This document shows positions 29,652-38,523 of a stretch of DNA of 52,528 nt, piece after piece. This stretch comes from a virus. The number at the start of each line of letters is the position of its first letter. Within the stretch, counting starts at the first letter, position 1. The position numbers were made by a program, and so were the translations under genes. The stretch covers positions 1 through 52,528 of IMG/VR virus record IMGVR_UViG_3300050821_012662; one strand, 5' to 3'. The notes beneath the pieces were generated by a model. That model did not search any database and had not been told where the DNA came from. It was given only the letters and a program-made list of their open reading frames with translations.

Positions 29652-30046
29652 GATACCACCTTTGGGCTTGCGGTCGCGTCCGCCATTGCTGGAGAGGCGA
29701 CAATCTTGGTGACCCCCGGCACGGTCGCCGCCGCGTCCAGGATGACGGCGGGAGCGGCCTTCGCTACCGCAGCCGCGACCACCTCGGGGTGCGCGTCGCG
29801 AACGTCCTTCACCTTGGAGGACATGAGCCCCTTGACGGTGGCCCACGCGCCCATGGCGACGGGGGCGAGCACGCCGACGCCGATCGAAAGCTCGTTCAGA
29901 CCCTTGAAGATGTGATCGAAGCCCTCTGTGATCTGGTCGGAGGATACGCCGTAGAGCGAGTGGACGCCGATGCCTGCGCCGAACGCCGCTGCGGCGGTGA
30001 CGACGTGCCGTCCGCCGGACAGATAGGGGGAGATGTCGAAGGACAA
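29648..30046 (-). CDS. Putative holin-like membrane protein, 132 aa
   Basis: A TTG start at 30046 is indicated by AAGGAG six bases upstream and by the stop of the previous gene ending one base before it. DISPYLSGGRHVVTAAAAFG and VGVLAPVAMGAWATVKGLM are two hydrophobic segments around a polar loop; the C-terminus is Ala/Val-rich. Size, topology and position beside peptidase-like genes fit a holin, which is not proved. Confidence 0.5.
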   Translation of the reverse strand: MSFDISPYLSGGRHVVTAAAAFGAGIGVHSLYGVSSDQITEGFDHIFKGLNELSIGVGVLAPVAMGAWATVKGLMSSKVKDVRDAHPEVVAAAVAKAAPAVILDAAATVPGVTKIVASPAMADATASPKVVS

Positions 30047-30047
30047 G

Positions 30048-30587
30048 TCAAGCTCCTTGTGGATTGAGCGGAACGCCCGCCATGTTGGGGATATCGACGC
30101 GACCACTGAGCACCAACAGCAGGTCGCGCGGCGACACGTGACTGTCGATGGCGGCGAGACGCGGCAGATAACCGCAGCGCTCCAGCGCCGCCGCCTGTAG
30201 CTCAGAGCAGAACCAGGAATCGGCACGGTGCCAGTCGCGATCGAATGCAGCGCCGGCCAGGGCCATGAGATCATACGGTTTGCCGAGTTGCGCGCGCAGG
30301 AAATCATAGAAGCTCTCACGGCATTGCTGCGCGGCGATGTCCTGCGGAGTCCCGACCGACAACGCGCCGAAGCAGTTCTCCTCGCGTAGGTCCACGATCA
30401 GTGCGCGTGTCGCTTTCCCCTCGTCGTATCCCGCAGGCCGCGCCTGCACGCCGCCGTCGAGATGCGCGCCGAGCAGTGTCCCGTCCGGCATTACGGCTTC
30501 GACGTGGGTGCACCAGCCGTCGCGCTCGCCGACGCGGATGGCGTTGGATATCCAGTCGTCGCCGGTGACGAAGCGTAGGCGGATCAT
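30048..30587 (-). CDS. NlpC/P60- or YiiX-like papain-fold protein, 179 aa
   Basis: ATG at 30587 overlaps the upstream stop (ATGA). GWCTHVEAVMPDGTLLGA (about 25-42) gives the His motif and ADSWFCSELQAAALE (about 122-136) the Cys motif, the permuted order of YiiX-like enzymes. LRAQLGKPYDLMAL also fits these folds. Such proteins cleave peptidoglycan stem peptides or lipid esters; here a lysis or entry role is likely. Confidence 0.65.
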   Translation of the reverse strand: MIRLRFVTGDDWISNAIRVGERDGWCTHVEAVMPDGTLLGAHLDGGVQARPAGYDEGKATRALIVDLREENCFGALSVGTPQDIAAQQCRESFYDFLRAQLGKPYDLMALAGAAFDRDWHRADSWFCSELQAAALERCGYLPRLAAIDSHVSPRDLLLVLSGRVDIPNMAGVPLNPQGA

Positions 30588-31345
30588 AGGCTCGCCAGAT
30601 ATGCCTGGAGCTTCGGCATGTCGAAGCCGCGAGGCGACGTGCCAGATCGCAGCATCTCCTCGCTGATGTAGGCGTAGCTCTCGTCGTTATACTTCTCGAC
30701 GAACGGGCGCGTGATCGCTGTCTCGCCGCCCCACGTGCTGGCGACCGCGTTGCCGTGCGAGTTGCGGCCGAACATCGCAACGTAATGACCGCCGACGATG
30801 GGCGAGCCCGGCACCATGTCCCACGGCTTCCCCTCTGCGAACTGATCGTTGATGGAGGCTGGAACTTCGAAACCAAAGCCGATGGCCTCGAATATGTAGG
30901 CCGCGACCATGTGCTGATCCCAGTCCCCCTTGTGCAGCAGAAGGGCCGCAGCGACGCGGTGGCGCTTGCCAGTCGCGTCCACGACGCCTACGGTCTGCCG
31001 GTACTTGGCAGCGTCTCCCATGTTGGTGCCCTGGTCGCTCGACGGATCGTTGAGGTTGAAACCCGTTACGGCGCTGTAGTCGGCCAGAATATTGTCGTCC
31101 GTGAAAGTGACGGGGGTGCCCGTGCCTTCGCGTGACCACAAGCGTGTCTCGTGCGCGGCCCCGGCGAACACGCAGCAGCCCCACTTGTCGTTGGCGTACA
31201 TATTTTGCACATCCACCGATCGCTCGCGCCCAAACATCGCCGGTACCTCGGGCAGTACTGCGGCATGATCCAGGAAATCCGAGAGCTTGAGCGAGTGTAC
31301 GAGGTGTGCGGGACTCGCCGGTTTCTTTCCAAACTTGAGGTTCAT
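30584..31345 (-). CDS. Papain-like (C1-type) cysteine peptidase-like protein, 253 aa
   Basis: ATG at 31345. ANDKWGCCVFAGAAHETRLW (about 51-70) resembles the Cys active-site helix (G-x-C-x-F/W-A), and IVGGHYVAMFGRNSHGNAVA followed by STWGGE gives the His and the W-G motif of papain-like enzymes. No leader is seen. It could be a second lytic enzyme or a virion protease. The gene before it in the same frame carries a typical C1 N-terminal segment. Confidence 0.6.
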   Translation of the reverse strand: MNLKFGKKPASPAHLVHSLKLSDFLDHAAVLPEVPAMFGRERSVDVQNMYANDKWGCCVFAGAAHETRLWSREGTGTPVTFTDDNILADYSAVTGFNLNDPSSDQGTNMGDAAKYRQTVGVVDATGKRHRVAAALLLHKGDWDQHMVAAYIFEAIGFGFEVPASINDQFAEGKPWDMVPGSPIVGGHYVAMFGRNSHGNAVASTWGGETAITRPFVEKYNDESYAYISEEMLRSGTSPRGFDMPKLQAYLASL

Positions 31346-31351
31346 GTCGTG

Positions 31352-31639
31352 TTATCCTCTCTGGTTCATCACATCAAGGGCGACGGTGAAGGGCGCGTCG
31401 CGATAATCCGGCAGGGACCGCCGCCAGCCGTAGCCGCCGTGGGGATTGGTCATTGTATCTCCTCGCCGAAGCTGACACTCGACATGGACAATTGTAACGC
31501 CAGCGTATGCTTTGTCGTCATTGAGCAACATCTCCATAAGACGAGCATGATCGCGGCATTGAAACTCTGGACCTACATCTGGCACCTCACCTATTACGGC
31601 ACCGTTGATCGAGAATACTAGGCTGAGAACTACGATCAT
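31352..31639 (-). CDS. Small protein with leader-like start and C1-peptidase-like N-terminal motif, 95 aa
   Basis: ATG at 31639 begins MIVVLSLVFSINGAVIGE, which is leader-like. The end (GYGWRRSLPDYRDAPFTV) resembles the N-terminal Y-G-W-x-x-D-L-P-D-x-R-D of C1 peptidases and has its own in-frame ATG with GAGGAG before it (31453). The stop TAA lies in the same frame as the peptidase gene four codons later. It may be one gene split by a stop, or two coupled genes. Confidence 0.5.
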   Translation of the reverse strand: MIVVLSLVFSINGAVIGEVPDVGPEFQCRDHARLMEMLLNDDKAYAGVTIVHVECQLRRGDTMTNPHGGYGWRRSLPDYRDAPFTVALDVMNQRG

Positions 31640-31709
31640 TTTTCCCTATCTCCTTATGCGGCTTGCGCCAGCCACGCGGGCGAGTTGTCGTTGGATGCGG
31701 GCAGGCTTT

Positions 31710-33044
31710 TCATAAACTTGATCCGTTTCTCATATTGGTATTTGTGCCGACAGTCATTCCCGAAACAGAAAATCCAGCCGCCGATATTGACCCGCCATAC
31801 CAAAATGATCCCAACGTGCCAAATATGTCAGCGTAGTTATCATGGATCGTACTGCTACTGAAAGTGCCATTCATGTGACCAAGCATATAGGACATCGTGC
31901 CAGCCCCAGGGGCCACCATGGTGTTTCGTCCAATTTCCATCGTCCAAGTTGTTGCGGCTGATGTCATAAGGTAGCCCTGCGACGCGGTTCCTACAGTCGT
32001 CATATAAGACGTATTATAAATAATCGTATAAGTCGGTGATCCGCTGGTTCCTTCCTGTTCCCAGTCGGGATGCGTGCCAACCGCCTGCCCGTCGTTCTCG
32101 TACAAGTTAAATTCGCGTAGGTGAACGCCAGATGCGCAACTGTCCGCTGTATCCACGTCGTCAGCACCGGCGTTGAGCATCCACACGTATTTCAAGGTCG
32201 TATTGCAGCCAATGGAATAGACGAAAGGATTCCCGTCCGTACCGCTTCCCGTATATTTTGAATAGGTTACAACAATATTTCCAGCGTTTGAAGCACTTTG
32301 AATCGGCTGAATTTTGTTGCCGCCCCCGCAAAAATTTGAATTGGTGACAGTCAGCGTCGTACCTGTTGCTCCTGTATAATACAGGCCGACCTCTCCACTC
32401 GCAGTGTTACAAAAATCATAGCCCGTAATAGTTGCCTGAGATGAGCATCCCACCAATTTTTCCGCACCGTTGTAGCCACATCCGCTCGGCAACGTCGCTG
32501 TAGTTGGGTCCTTGAAACTCACACCGTCAGGTATTCCAACGGGGTAGTCTACACCCGCTATTTTCCACGGAGGACGTACCGCATAGCTATTTAATATGGT
32601 TGGCAGTTGCGCCCCCGCCGCGACCGTAGGCGCGTTAGTCGAGCCATCTGCGTAGACATTTACGATGACGGATGCCGATCCGCTACCGCTACTGTTTGTT
32701 GCTTGGACGGTAAGATTTTGCGTCACGACAGCCGACGTGTCATTGGCGGCTAGATTGCTAACTCCCGTCGCCGTGGTCTTGATCTGAAGATTTCCCCCGC
32801 TGACTGTGCATGAGAAATTACCGGACGAGTCACCCGCCGTAATGGTACATGAAGTAGGCGAGTTGGTAGCGCCGACGTTGCCAACAAGCGCATTAAGCAC
32901 AGCAGGTGAGGAACCGCTAAGGGTTGTAGATTGAACAACCGGCGTATTGCCCCCACTATTTGATGGATTCCCGCCATAGATAGCCGCAAGCGCAGGTGCT
33001 GAAATCAACCAAAATATTATTACACTATGTTTAAAATCCACCAT
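31710..33044 (-). CDS. Secreted-type tail spike/fibre-like protein, 444 aa
   Basis: ATG at 33044 overlaps the upstream stop by 14 bases. The N-terminus (HSVIIFWLISAPALA) is a Sec-type signal peptide. After an Ig-like Ser/Thr/Gly-rich segment (NTPVVQSTTLSGSSPAVLN) comes a repetitive Asn/Gly/Thr-rich part compatible with a right-handed beta-helix (GYDFCNTASGEVGLYYTGAT, VVTYSKYTGSGTDGNPFVYS). DNA is visibly AT-richer than its neighbours, suggesting recent acquisition. Probably a receptor-binding or polysaccharide-binding protein. Confidence 0.65.
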   Translation of the reverse strand: MVDFKHSVIIFWLISAPALAAIYGGNPSNSGGNTPVVQSTTLSGSSPAVLNALVGNVGATNSPTSCTITAGDSSGNFSCTVSGGNLQIKTTATGVSNLAANDTSAVVTQNLTVQATNSSGSGSASVIVNVYADGSTNAPTVAAGAQLPTILNSYAVRPPWKIAGVDYPVGIPDGVSFKDPTTATLPSGCGYNGAEKLVGCSSQATITGYDFCNTASGEVGLYYTGATGTTLTVTNSNFCGGGNKIQPIQSASNAGNIVVTYSKYTGSGTDGNPFVYSIGCNTTLKYVWMLNAGADDVDTADSCASGVHLREFNLYENDGQAVGTHPDWEQEGTSGSPTYTIIYNTSYMTTVGTASQGYLMTSAATTWTMEIGRNTMVAPGAGTMSYMLGHMNGTFSSSTIHDNYADIFGTLGSFWYGGSISAAGFSVSGMTVGTNTNMRNGSSL

Positions 33045-33936
33045 AGGCCGCTCTCATATTAGTGTTGAGCGATGTTCGCGTTGTACCTCCTACCGTACCA
33101 GCTACAAACCCCGCTTCACACATCAAGCCTTGCAATGTCGCAGTAAGTTGAGTGCTGTAATCTGCACCCAACACAATAGGATTGGCGCCCGTAGCTTGGG
33201 ACCCAGCGTTCGATGGACCGACTTCGGTACCGTTGACGCGATTGATGGAGGATGCACCGGAAAGTAACGCCTGTAGTGCATACCAAGTTGACAATGAAAG
33301 AGCCCCAGAGTTTACGCTGGTCCCGGCATATATATTGAATGGATTAGCGGTTTGAAACTGCGTCGTCGCACCACCATACGATGAATTATTTATCGATACG
33401 ATCCCTCTATCGCTGTCGCCCGCAGTCTTGTTGGCAATAGCACTGAAAAAATATGGCTGACTGACATTTTCATTGGACCCGCTTATAAGCGCGGTCGTTC
33501 CAGTGAATGTCATGCAATAGGACGTTCCCAAGGCGTTTGCAGTAACCGCCGGGCGATTAGCGTCGGTGGATTGCGTTACGTCATTGGTTCCTGCCTTATC
33601 GTAACAAGTCACTACTTTGCCTGTTGTCGAGGTCAAAAAAGTCGTCAACGTCGCTGCGTCAAGATTGCCGTTTGCTAGCGTATTAATATCCTGCTGTGTG
33701 CTATCGCTAGCTCGCACCACGCGAATCGCTTTGGTGCCTGCTGTCGCCGCGTTATAAGCTCTGAAACCGCACCAAAAAGTGTACGATTGTATGTCTCCGG
33801 GACCTGTATAGGATGCCGACGCAGAATCAAGAGCTGCGCGATTCTCAAACATTCCGGGCGGAAAACTACTGAATGGCTGCGCTTGAACCTGCCAAGAACA
33901 GCACAATGACAGCAATATGCCGATAAAGTGCCGCAT
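33031..33936 (-). CDS. Secreted-type protein with arabinofuranosidase-B/lectin-like domain, 301 aa
   Basis: ATG at 33936 overlaps the previous stop (TGATG). The signal peptide is MRHFIGILLSLCCSWQVQAQ. Next, SYTFWCGFRAYNAATAG and AIRVVRASDSTQQDINTLAN to KVVTCYDKAGTNDVTQ resemble the jelly-roll of alpha-L-arabinofuranosidase B-type domains in phage tail proteins. The second half (WYALQALLSGASSINRVNGT) looks like a concanavalin-type sandwich. A sugar-binding adhesin is likely. Confidence 0.6.
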   Translation of the reverse strand: MRHFIGILLSLCCSWQVQAQPFSSFPPGMFENRAALDSASASYTGPGDIQSYTFWCGFRAYNAATAGTKAIRVVRASDSTQQDINTLANGNLDAATLTTFLTSTTGKVVTCYDKAGTNDVTQSTDANRPAVTANALGTSYCMTFTGTTALISGSNENVSQPYFFSAIANKTAGDSDRGIVSINNSSYGGATTQFQTANPFNIYAGTSVNSGALSLSTWYALQALLSGASSINRVNGTEVGPSNAGSQATGANPIVLGADYSTQLTATLQGLMCEAGFVAGTVGGTTRTSLNTNMRAAYGGF

Positions 33937-35150
33937 CACGAAAACTTTCCGTAACAGACAACAGTCTCGTTTGCGCCAGTCGTAACTTTCCATGCCCCTG
34001 CGGTACTAACGGCTCCTACCGGAATCGCTATAGGGGCAAGATTAGAAAGCGTTCCTGTCGTAAATTCGATCACATTGGTTGATGCCGCATTGGCATTGTC
34101 AAATACCGTGACTGATCCGGCAGCAGTCGTTGACGGGTAAATGACGCAGTGAGAGAGATAATCCCCGGCAGCTCCGGTTGAAGTTTGAAGCACAGCGGCG
34201 GTCTGCGATGCAGCAACGTGCTGATACGTGCTACCGCCATTAACGACGCCGACACCACCTTTAACCAGCGCCGCTCCCGCATTAGTAGCCTGATCGGTCG
34301 ATACCGTGAAGCGCTGTGCCCCTGCGCCCGTGGCGCCCGTTCCAGTAAGGACAGTAACACCATTGATCTGTACCGTATTGGTGTTGGCCGTCGCCTGTGC
34401 GGCAAGAATAAGCGCAGCAAGGTTTTCTGCCCCCGCCTCGGCCGCAATAGTGGCGCTCTGCCCCCCTGTGGCTGACGTAATGATAGCACGTGCCTGTTGC
34501 CAACCACCAACCGGTACGAGCCATTTACCGTTGGTGTTGACAGTAGAACCTGCGGCGATGACAGTTCCCGTCCCGCCTTCCCATGCTGGGATATCGTACC
34601 ACGTTGATTGGTTGTCGAGCCCTTGGAACTTGATAGTCGGCGCGTTGGCGATCGACGTGACAGTGAAGATTGCCGACGCAGCACCCTGCGTGACCACCGC
34701 AACGTTGGCGTTCTGCGCCGTGATGGTCGCAGCGGCGGTTTTGCTATCGAGCGACGGCGCCTGTGGGGTGTTCTGTACGCTGCCACCCGTCATCTGCATC
34801 GGCGTGCCGAGCGTCGTGTTGATCGTGGTGAGCGCCGTGTTGCCGGTCGTCTGTAGCGCGGACGTGGCGGCGCCGGTCGGAAGCGGCAGCGAAGCTGCGC
34901 TAATCGGCTGCGTGGTCGCGCTCGCATCAGTCAGAACAGCGCCTCCCGCCGATACAGTTGCGCAGCGATTCGCCGTCGTGGCGTCGCAGATGCCCGTCTC
35001 GCTGATGACGTTGCCGCCCGCGAAACTGATCAGATTCGCGGTTTTGCCGCTGCCGGCCGTGACACCGATCGTGTCGTTAAGCGCGAGCGCGGGATGCGAG
35101 GCGAAGAGCCAAACAGCCGCGTAGACAGCTAAATTGCGTGCTCTACTCAT
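33936..35150 (-). CDS. Secreted-type virion-associated protein, 404 aa
   Basis: ATG at 35150, overlapping the upstream gene by 8 bases. Leader: NLAVYAAVWLFASHPALAL. The body is Ala/Thr/Ser/Val-rich beta-structure (SAASLPLPTGAATSALQTTG, TVITATSATG-like stretches), with GLDNQSTWYDIPAWEGGTG in the middle and SHCVIYPSTTAAGSVTVFDN near the C-terminus, as in phage tail fibre domains. It has no catalytic motif. Confidence 0.6.
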   Translation of the reverse strand: MSRARNLAVYAAVWLFASHPALALNDTIGVTAGSGKTANLISFAGGNVISETGICDATTANRCATVSAGGAVLTDASATTQPISAASLPLPTGAATSALQTTGNTALTTINTTLGTPMQMTGGSVQNTPQAPSLDSKTAAATITAQNANVAVVTQGAASAIFTVTSIANAPTIKFQGLDNQSTWYDIPAWEGGTGTVIAAGSTVNTNGKWLVPVGGWQQARAIITSATGGQSATIAAEAGAENLAALILAAQATANTNTVQINGVTVLTGTGATGAGAQRFTVSTDQATNAGAALVKGGVGVVNGGSTYQHVAASQTAAVLQTSTGAAGDYLSHCVIYPSTTAAGSVTVFDNANAASTNVIEFTTGTLSNLAPIAIPVGAVSTAGAWKVTTGANETVVCYGKFS

Positions 35151-35418
35151 TTGGCTTCGTCTCCTTCGAGATCGCGGCCTTCGCTTCTAGTTCGCGCACG
35201 CGAGCGGCGAGCGCCGCGTTGTTGAGTTTCAGTGCCTCGATCTGCGCAAGGGCGGCGTCGCGCTCGTTGGACACCTGGGAGCGGCTGACGCTGCACCAGT
35301 ACATCGGGTCCGTAGGTTGCTGCGCCACGGCGACATTATCCGTGCCAATGACAACCGCGACTATCCCCACAACAATAAACAAGATGGTTGTGCCATAGAT
35401 AGCTTTCATCTCATCCAT
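35143..35418 (-). CDS. Membrane/leader protein with coiled coil, 91 aa
   Basis: The ATG at 35418 overlaps the previous stop (TGATG). Residues 6-32 are hydrophobic (IYGTTILFIVVGIVAVVIGT) and end in AVAQQ, so the segment could be an anchor or a cleavable leader. The rest is a leucine-rich coil (ALAQIEALKLNNAALAARVR). The layout recalls inner-membrane spanins. Confidence 0.5.
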   Translation of the reverse strand: MDEMKAIYGTTILFIVVGIVAVVIGTDNVAVAQQPTDPMYWCSVSRSQVSNERDAALAQIEALKLNNAALAARVRELEAKAAISKETKPNE

Positions 35419-35543
35419 CAGAACAACACTCCCAAAATGAAACCAACGACAACCCCGAAGGCAAAGCAAACGATAACAGTGTATCCGAGTTCGCTCCGAG
35501 TGATGGTGCTGCGCGGACTTTTGTGACCGAGAATATCGTCCAT
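35418..35543 (-). CDS. Small membrane protein, 41 aa
   Basis: ATG at 35543 overlaps the upstream stop (TGATG). Polar N-terminus (MDDILGHKSPRSTITRSE) then one hydrophobic helix (YTVIVCFAFGVVVGFILGVL). Function unknown; possibly a holin or antiholin partner. Confidence 0.5.
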   Translation of the reverse strand: MDDILGHKSPRSTITRSELGYTVIVCFAFGVVVGFILGVLF

Positions 35544-35887
35544 CAGAACAGCACTCCAAAGGCGACCAACTGCGCGCAGCCGGTCGAGAGGTCGAGGGCA
35601 CCGACGCCGCATGACGCGGGAGGCGGCCCCGGCGACGCCCCGCTCAGCCCGCCCTGCGGCACGCCCGGCCCGAGGCCACCGGGAACGCCGGCCTGTCCCC
35701 ACGCGACGAAACTCATCCCCAACCAAGTCAACATAGCGGCGACAACAAGTAAAACGGCCCCGGAACCATTGCTCCAAATTCCGTGCCGCTCTCGAAACCC
35801 GAAAACCAATAGCCACACCCCAAATACGCTGACGCCGCTAGCTGCGGCGAGGGCGATGATGGCGAGGAGCGTGAGGGAGAGGCGCAT
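35543..35887 (-). CDS. Membrane protein with Pro/Gly-rich tail, 114 aa
   Basis: ATG at 35887 overlaps the spike-gene stop (TGATG). Hydrophobic helices at about 2-30 (LTLLAIIALAAASGVSVFGV) and 44-66 (AVLLVVAAMLTWLGMSFVA) precede a Gly/Pro-rich stretch (GVPGGLGPGVPQGGLSG). Two-span topology suggests a membrane role in lysis or assembly. Confidence 0.55.
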   Translation of the reverse strand: MRLSLTLLAIIALAAASGVSVFGVWLLVFGFRERHGIWSNGSGAVLLVVAAMLTWLGMSFVAWGQAGVPGGLGPGVPQGGLSGASPGPPPASCGVGALDLSTGCAQLVAFGVLF

Positions 35888-38523
35888 CAGTGGTGCCTCC
35901 GCTTGAGAGACGAAATCTCTCGCTGCTGCGACTGCACGGCAGCCACAAGGTCGGCGATCATGTCGAGGTAGCGCACCTTGAGAGGCTTGCCGTCCTCATC
36001 GAAGGCCGCGAGCGTCGGATCGACTGCCGCCACGTTCTCGGCGATCAGGCCGTGGTGGACGCCGGGGTTCGACGCCTGATCCCTGTACTCGAAGCTCGAC
36101 GGCTTGAGCGCCATGATCTTCGGCATCACGTTCTTGAGCGGAGCGATGTTCTTTTTGAACCGGCGCGACGACACGAGACAGGTGTTCGTACCGTCGTAGG
36201 TCAGCGCGCCGCCGCCCGTGTTCCAACACACCGAGCCGGTCTTGGCGGTGGTCGCATTAGCGAGGCTCGGCAGAAATGGATTTCCAGAACTATCAATATG
36301 GATGGCATTCGTGCCGCCGCCAGACAGCCACATGCTCGTGATGGCGTTGAGTGTGACGCTGTTGGCTCCGTTTCCACCCGAGTTGCCGGAGCCCTCCACG
36401 ATCAAGCTGAACTCGTTTGCGGTCACGTTTCCCACGTCAAGTTCTGTCTGCGCGGAGCCGCCGCCCGACGTGTTCTGCAACTGAGCCTGAAGATTTCCGT
36501 TCGCCGATATGTGACCAAGATACATAAACTGCCCCGCCCACTGCGCAATCTGATTACCGTTATTGCAAAGGGCGAGCGTGTTGATGCTCGGCTGATAAAA
36601 CCAGTTATTGCCGCCCACGCATCCCGCTCCGATCGTCGGCGAGTATGCCGGCTCGTAGGCGGCGGGCGCCAGTCCGTTGGCTGCCAATGTCGTGTTGGTT
36701 CCAATCGTTCCGGTCTGCACGATCGAATTGGCCGAAGTCAGCGCCCAAGTATTCGACCACTTCGACCCAACAACGACCACGCTCTGGCCGGTCGCTATAA
36801 CAATGCCCTGAGCCGTGTAGACCGTATTGTTAGACCATCCGAACGAGTTTCCGGTGGCCGTGGTGTTCGCCCCATTCATGGCGAGCAGAGCCGTGGCCGC
36901 GCCATCAAACTCGTGGGCGTGGATCAGGGCGCCGCCGCTCACATCGTTGATGCCGTCTGTAGCGTAGTAGTCTGGATTAGGAAAACCGTAGGTGTGATTG
37001 CTTAAAAAATGGTTGTTGCCGCCATTGTTGTAGATGTTGGCGCTCGACGCGTTGTAGAACGTCGAATTGCTTATGAAATTATCGCCCGTGTTGTTCAGTT
37101 GCAAATTGTAGGTCGATCGTGCGCTCGCCGGAAAATACTGGTAGTCGGTATGGCAGTCGATCTTGTCGAGGTGATACCCGCCGCCGACACCGGTCCCATC
37201 GCCGAACAGGCACTCAACGGTCGTCGCGTTAAGCGCGGCAACGTTCTCCACGAACAGCGACTGCCCGCCGTGGATGTTGAGTACGTTGGTCGCCAGCTTG
37301 AAACCATTGAGCGTCAGATCGCGGATGCCGCCGCCCGTCGAGTAGTTAGCCTGCGGCCTCTCGATCATGTTCGTCATCGACGCAAGGGCAAAAATCTGAG
37401 TGCTGTTGATCCCCGCACCTTGAAGGATCGAAGGGGAAACAAGGATGCCGTTCCCCGCCAATGTGATCTGCGAGGCAATACCGCAGCCCTGAGGTGGAAA
37501 ATTGATCTGCTTCGCACCGATCAAGAACGCTGCCGTCACGGCGCTGTTGATGGCCGCCGTATCGTCATTTCCATAGTACCAGAATTGTTGGATGGTTCCG
37601 GCCGTGGTGAACGTGGCACCCGTGCCGCTTCCCGACGTTGCACCCTGAGCGGTCGGATTCGTCGGCAGGACCGTGTACGTACCAGGCGTCGTCACATTCG
37701 GCGTCAGCACACCCATGCGGATGCTTAACGTGGCGCCCGTGAGGTTAGCGCCCGTGACCGGCTCGGCCGTAAGCGTGGTCGGATTGACCGTATACGCCCC
37801 TGGCACTGTGATCGAGTTGATCGCGGTGATGCCGCTGCCGTTAGTTGCTGTCACATTGGCCTGAAACTTGATCCCGGTCCCGGTCGTGCCTGTCACAGTG
37901 ATGGCGCCGGTCGTGCCCGTGTAGGTGCCGGCCGCCGCGATGGTCCACGCTGCGACGTTGGCCGCCTGCGTATTTCTGACCGTCAGGACGCCGTTGGCGC
38001 TCTCAGTCCCGCCCGTGAGCGTGATCGTATCGCCCGGCGCGTAGCTCCCGGCGCCGGCCTGCGGCGTGACGACGATAGCGCCGCCTATCTGCATCGCCGG
38101 AACAGTGGTTGAAGCGTTGGCGGTCAGCGTAACCGTTGTGCTGTTCGTGAATCCCGCGATGGTCGTCGCCAGCGGCGCACCCGACGCGCCAGCACCATTG
38201 ATGACGATGCTCTTCCCGACATCGGCCGCCGTGAACGTGACGACCGACGACGTAAAGATATTCATGCCCGACGTGATCGCGCCGTCGTACGCGGTGAATA
38301 CGACGTTGCACTTCGCCCCCGCGTCCAGGACGCTGTAGGTGCGCCCCAGAACAGTATTGAGTGCTGATGCTACCGTGCCAGGAACCGGAGTGACCGATTG
38401 GGTCGCCGGATTTATGCCCGCTCCCCCGATCGGAATCCCTGCCTGCCCCCACGCCCCGCCGCAGGCCGCCAGCAGGGCGAGCGCCGCAGCGCCGACGCAT
38501 CGCGCGATCGTGGTCGTTCTCAT
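35887..38523 (-). CDS. Large tail spike/fibre protein with beta-helix and S74 chaperone domain, 878 aa
   Basis: ATG at 38523 overlaps the upstream stop (ATGA). The N-terminus TIARCVGAAALALLAACGGA is leader-like with a lipobox-like LAAC. DDTAAINSAVTAAFLIGAKQ opens a pectate-lyase-type beta-helix (GGIRDLTLNGFKLATNVLNI, HGGQSLFVENVAALNATTVE). The C-terminus SSRRFKKNIAPLKNVMPKIM to LKVRYLDMIADLVAAV is the peptidase S74 intramolecular chaperone, which cleaves itself off after trimerisation. Probably the main receptor-binding spike. Confidence 0.8.
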   Translation of the reverse strand: MRTTTIARCVGAAALALLAACGGAWGQAGIPIGGAGINPATQSVTPVPGTVASALNTVLGRTYSVLDAGAKCNVVFTAYDGAITSGMNIFTSSVVTFTAADVGKSIVINGAGASGAPLATTIAGFTNSTTVTLTANASTTVPAMQIGGAIVVTPQAGAGSYAPGDTITLTGGTESANGVLTVRNTQAANVAAWTIAAAGTYTGTTGAITVTGTTGTGIKFQANVTATNGSGITAINSITVPGAYTVNPTTLTAEPVTGANLTGATLSIRMGVLTPNVTTPGTYTVLPTNPTAQGATSGSGTGATFTTAGTIQQFWYYGNDDTAAINSAVTAAFLIGAKQINFPPQGCGIASQITLAGNGILVSPSILQGAGINSTQIFALASMTNMIERPQANYSTGGGIRDLTLNGFKLATNVLNIHGGQSLFVENVAALNATTVECLFGDGTGVGGGYHLDKIDCHTDYQYFPASARSTYNLQLNNTGDNFISNSTFYNASSANIYNNGGNNHFLSNHTYGFPNPDYYATDGINDVSGGALIHAHEFDGAATALLAMNGANTTATGNSFGWSNNTVYTAQGIVIATGQSVVVVGSKWSNTWALTSANSIVQTGTIGTNTTLAANGLAPAAYEPAYSPTIGAGCVGGNNWFYQPSINTLALCNNGNQIAQWAGQFMYLGHISANGNLQAQLQNTSGGGSAQTELDVGNVTANEFSLIVEGSGNSGGNGANSVTLNAITSMWLSGGGTNAIHIDSSGNPFLPSLANATTAKTGSVCWNTGGGALTYDGTNTCLVSSRRFKKNIAPLKNVMPKIMALKPSSFEYRDQASNPGVHHGLIAENVAAVDPTLAAFDEDGKPLKVRYLDMIADLVAAVQSQQREISSLKRRHH

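Noticed and set aside
33936-35124. Plus-strand frame at 34306-35124 (272 codons) opposite the secreted-type protein
   Set aside because: Val/Ala-rich shadow in a region where the minus strand has a leader, a proper overlap and tail-protein composition.
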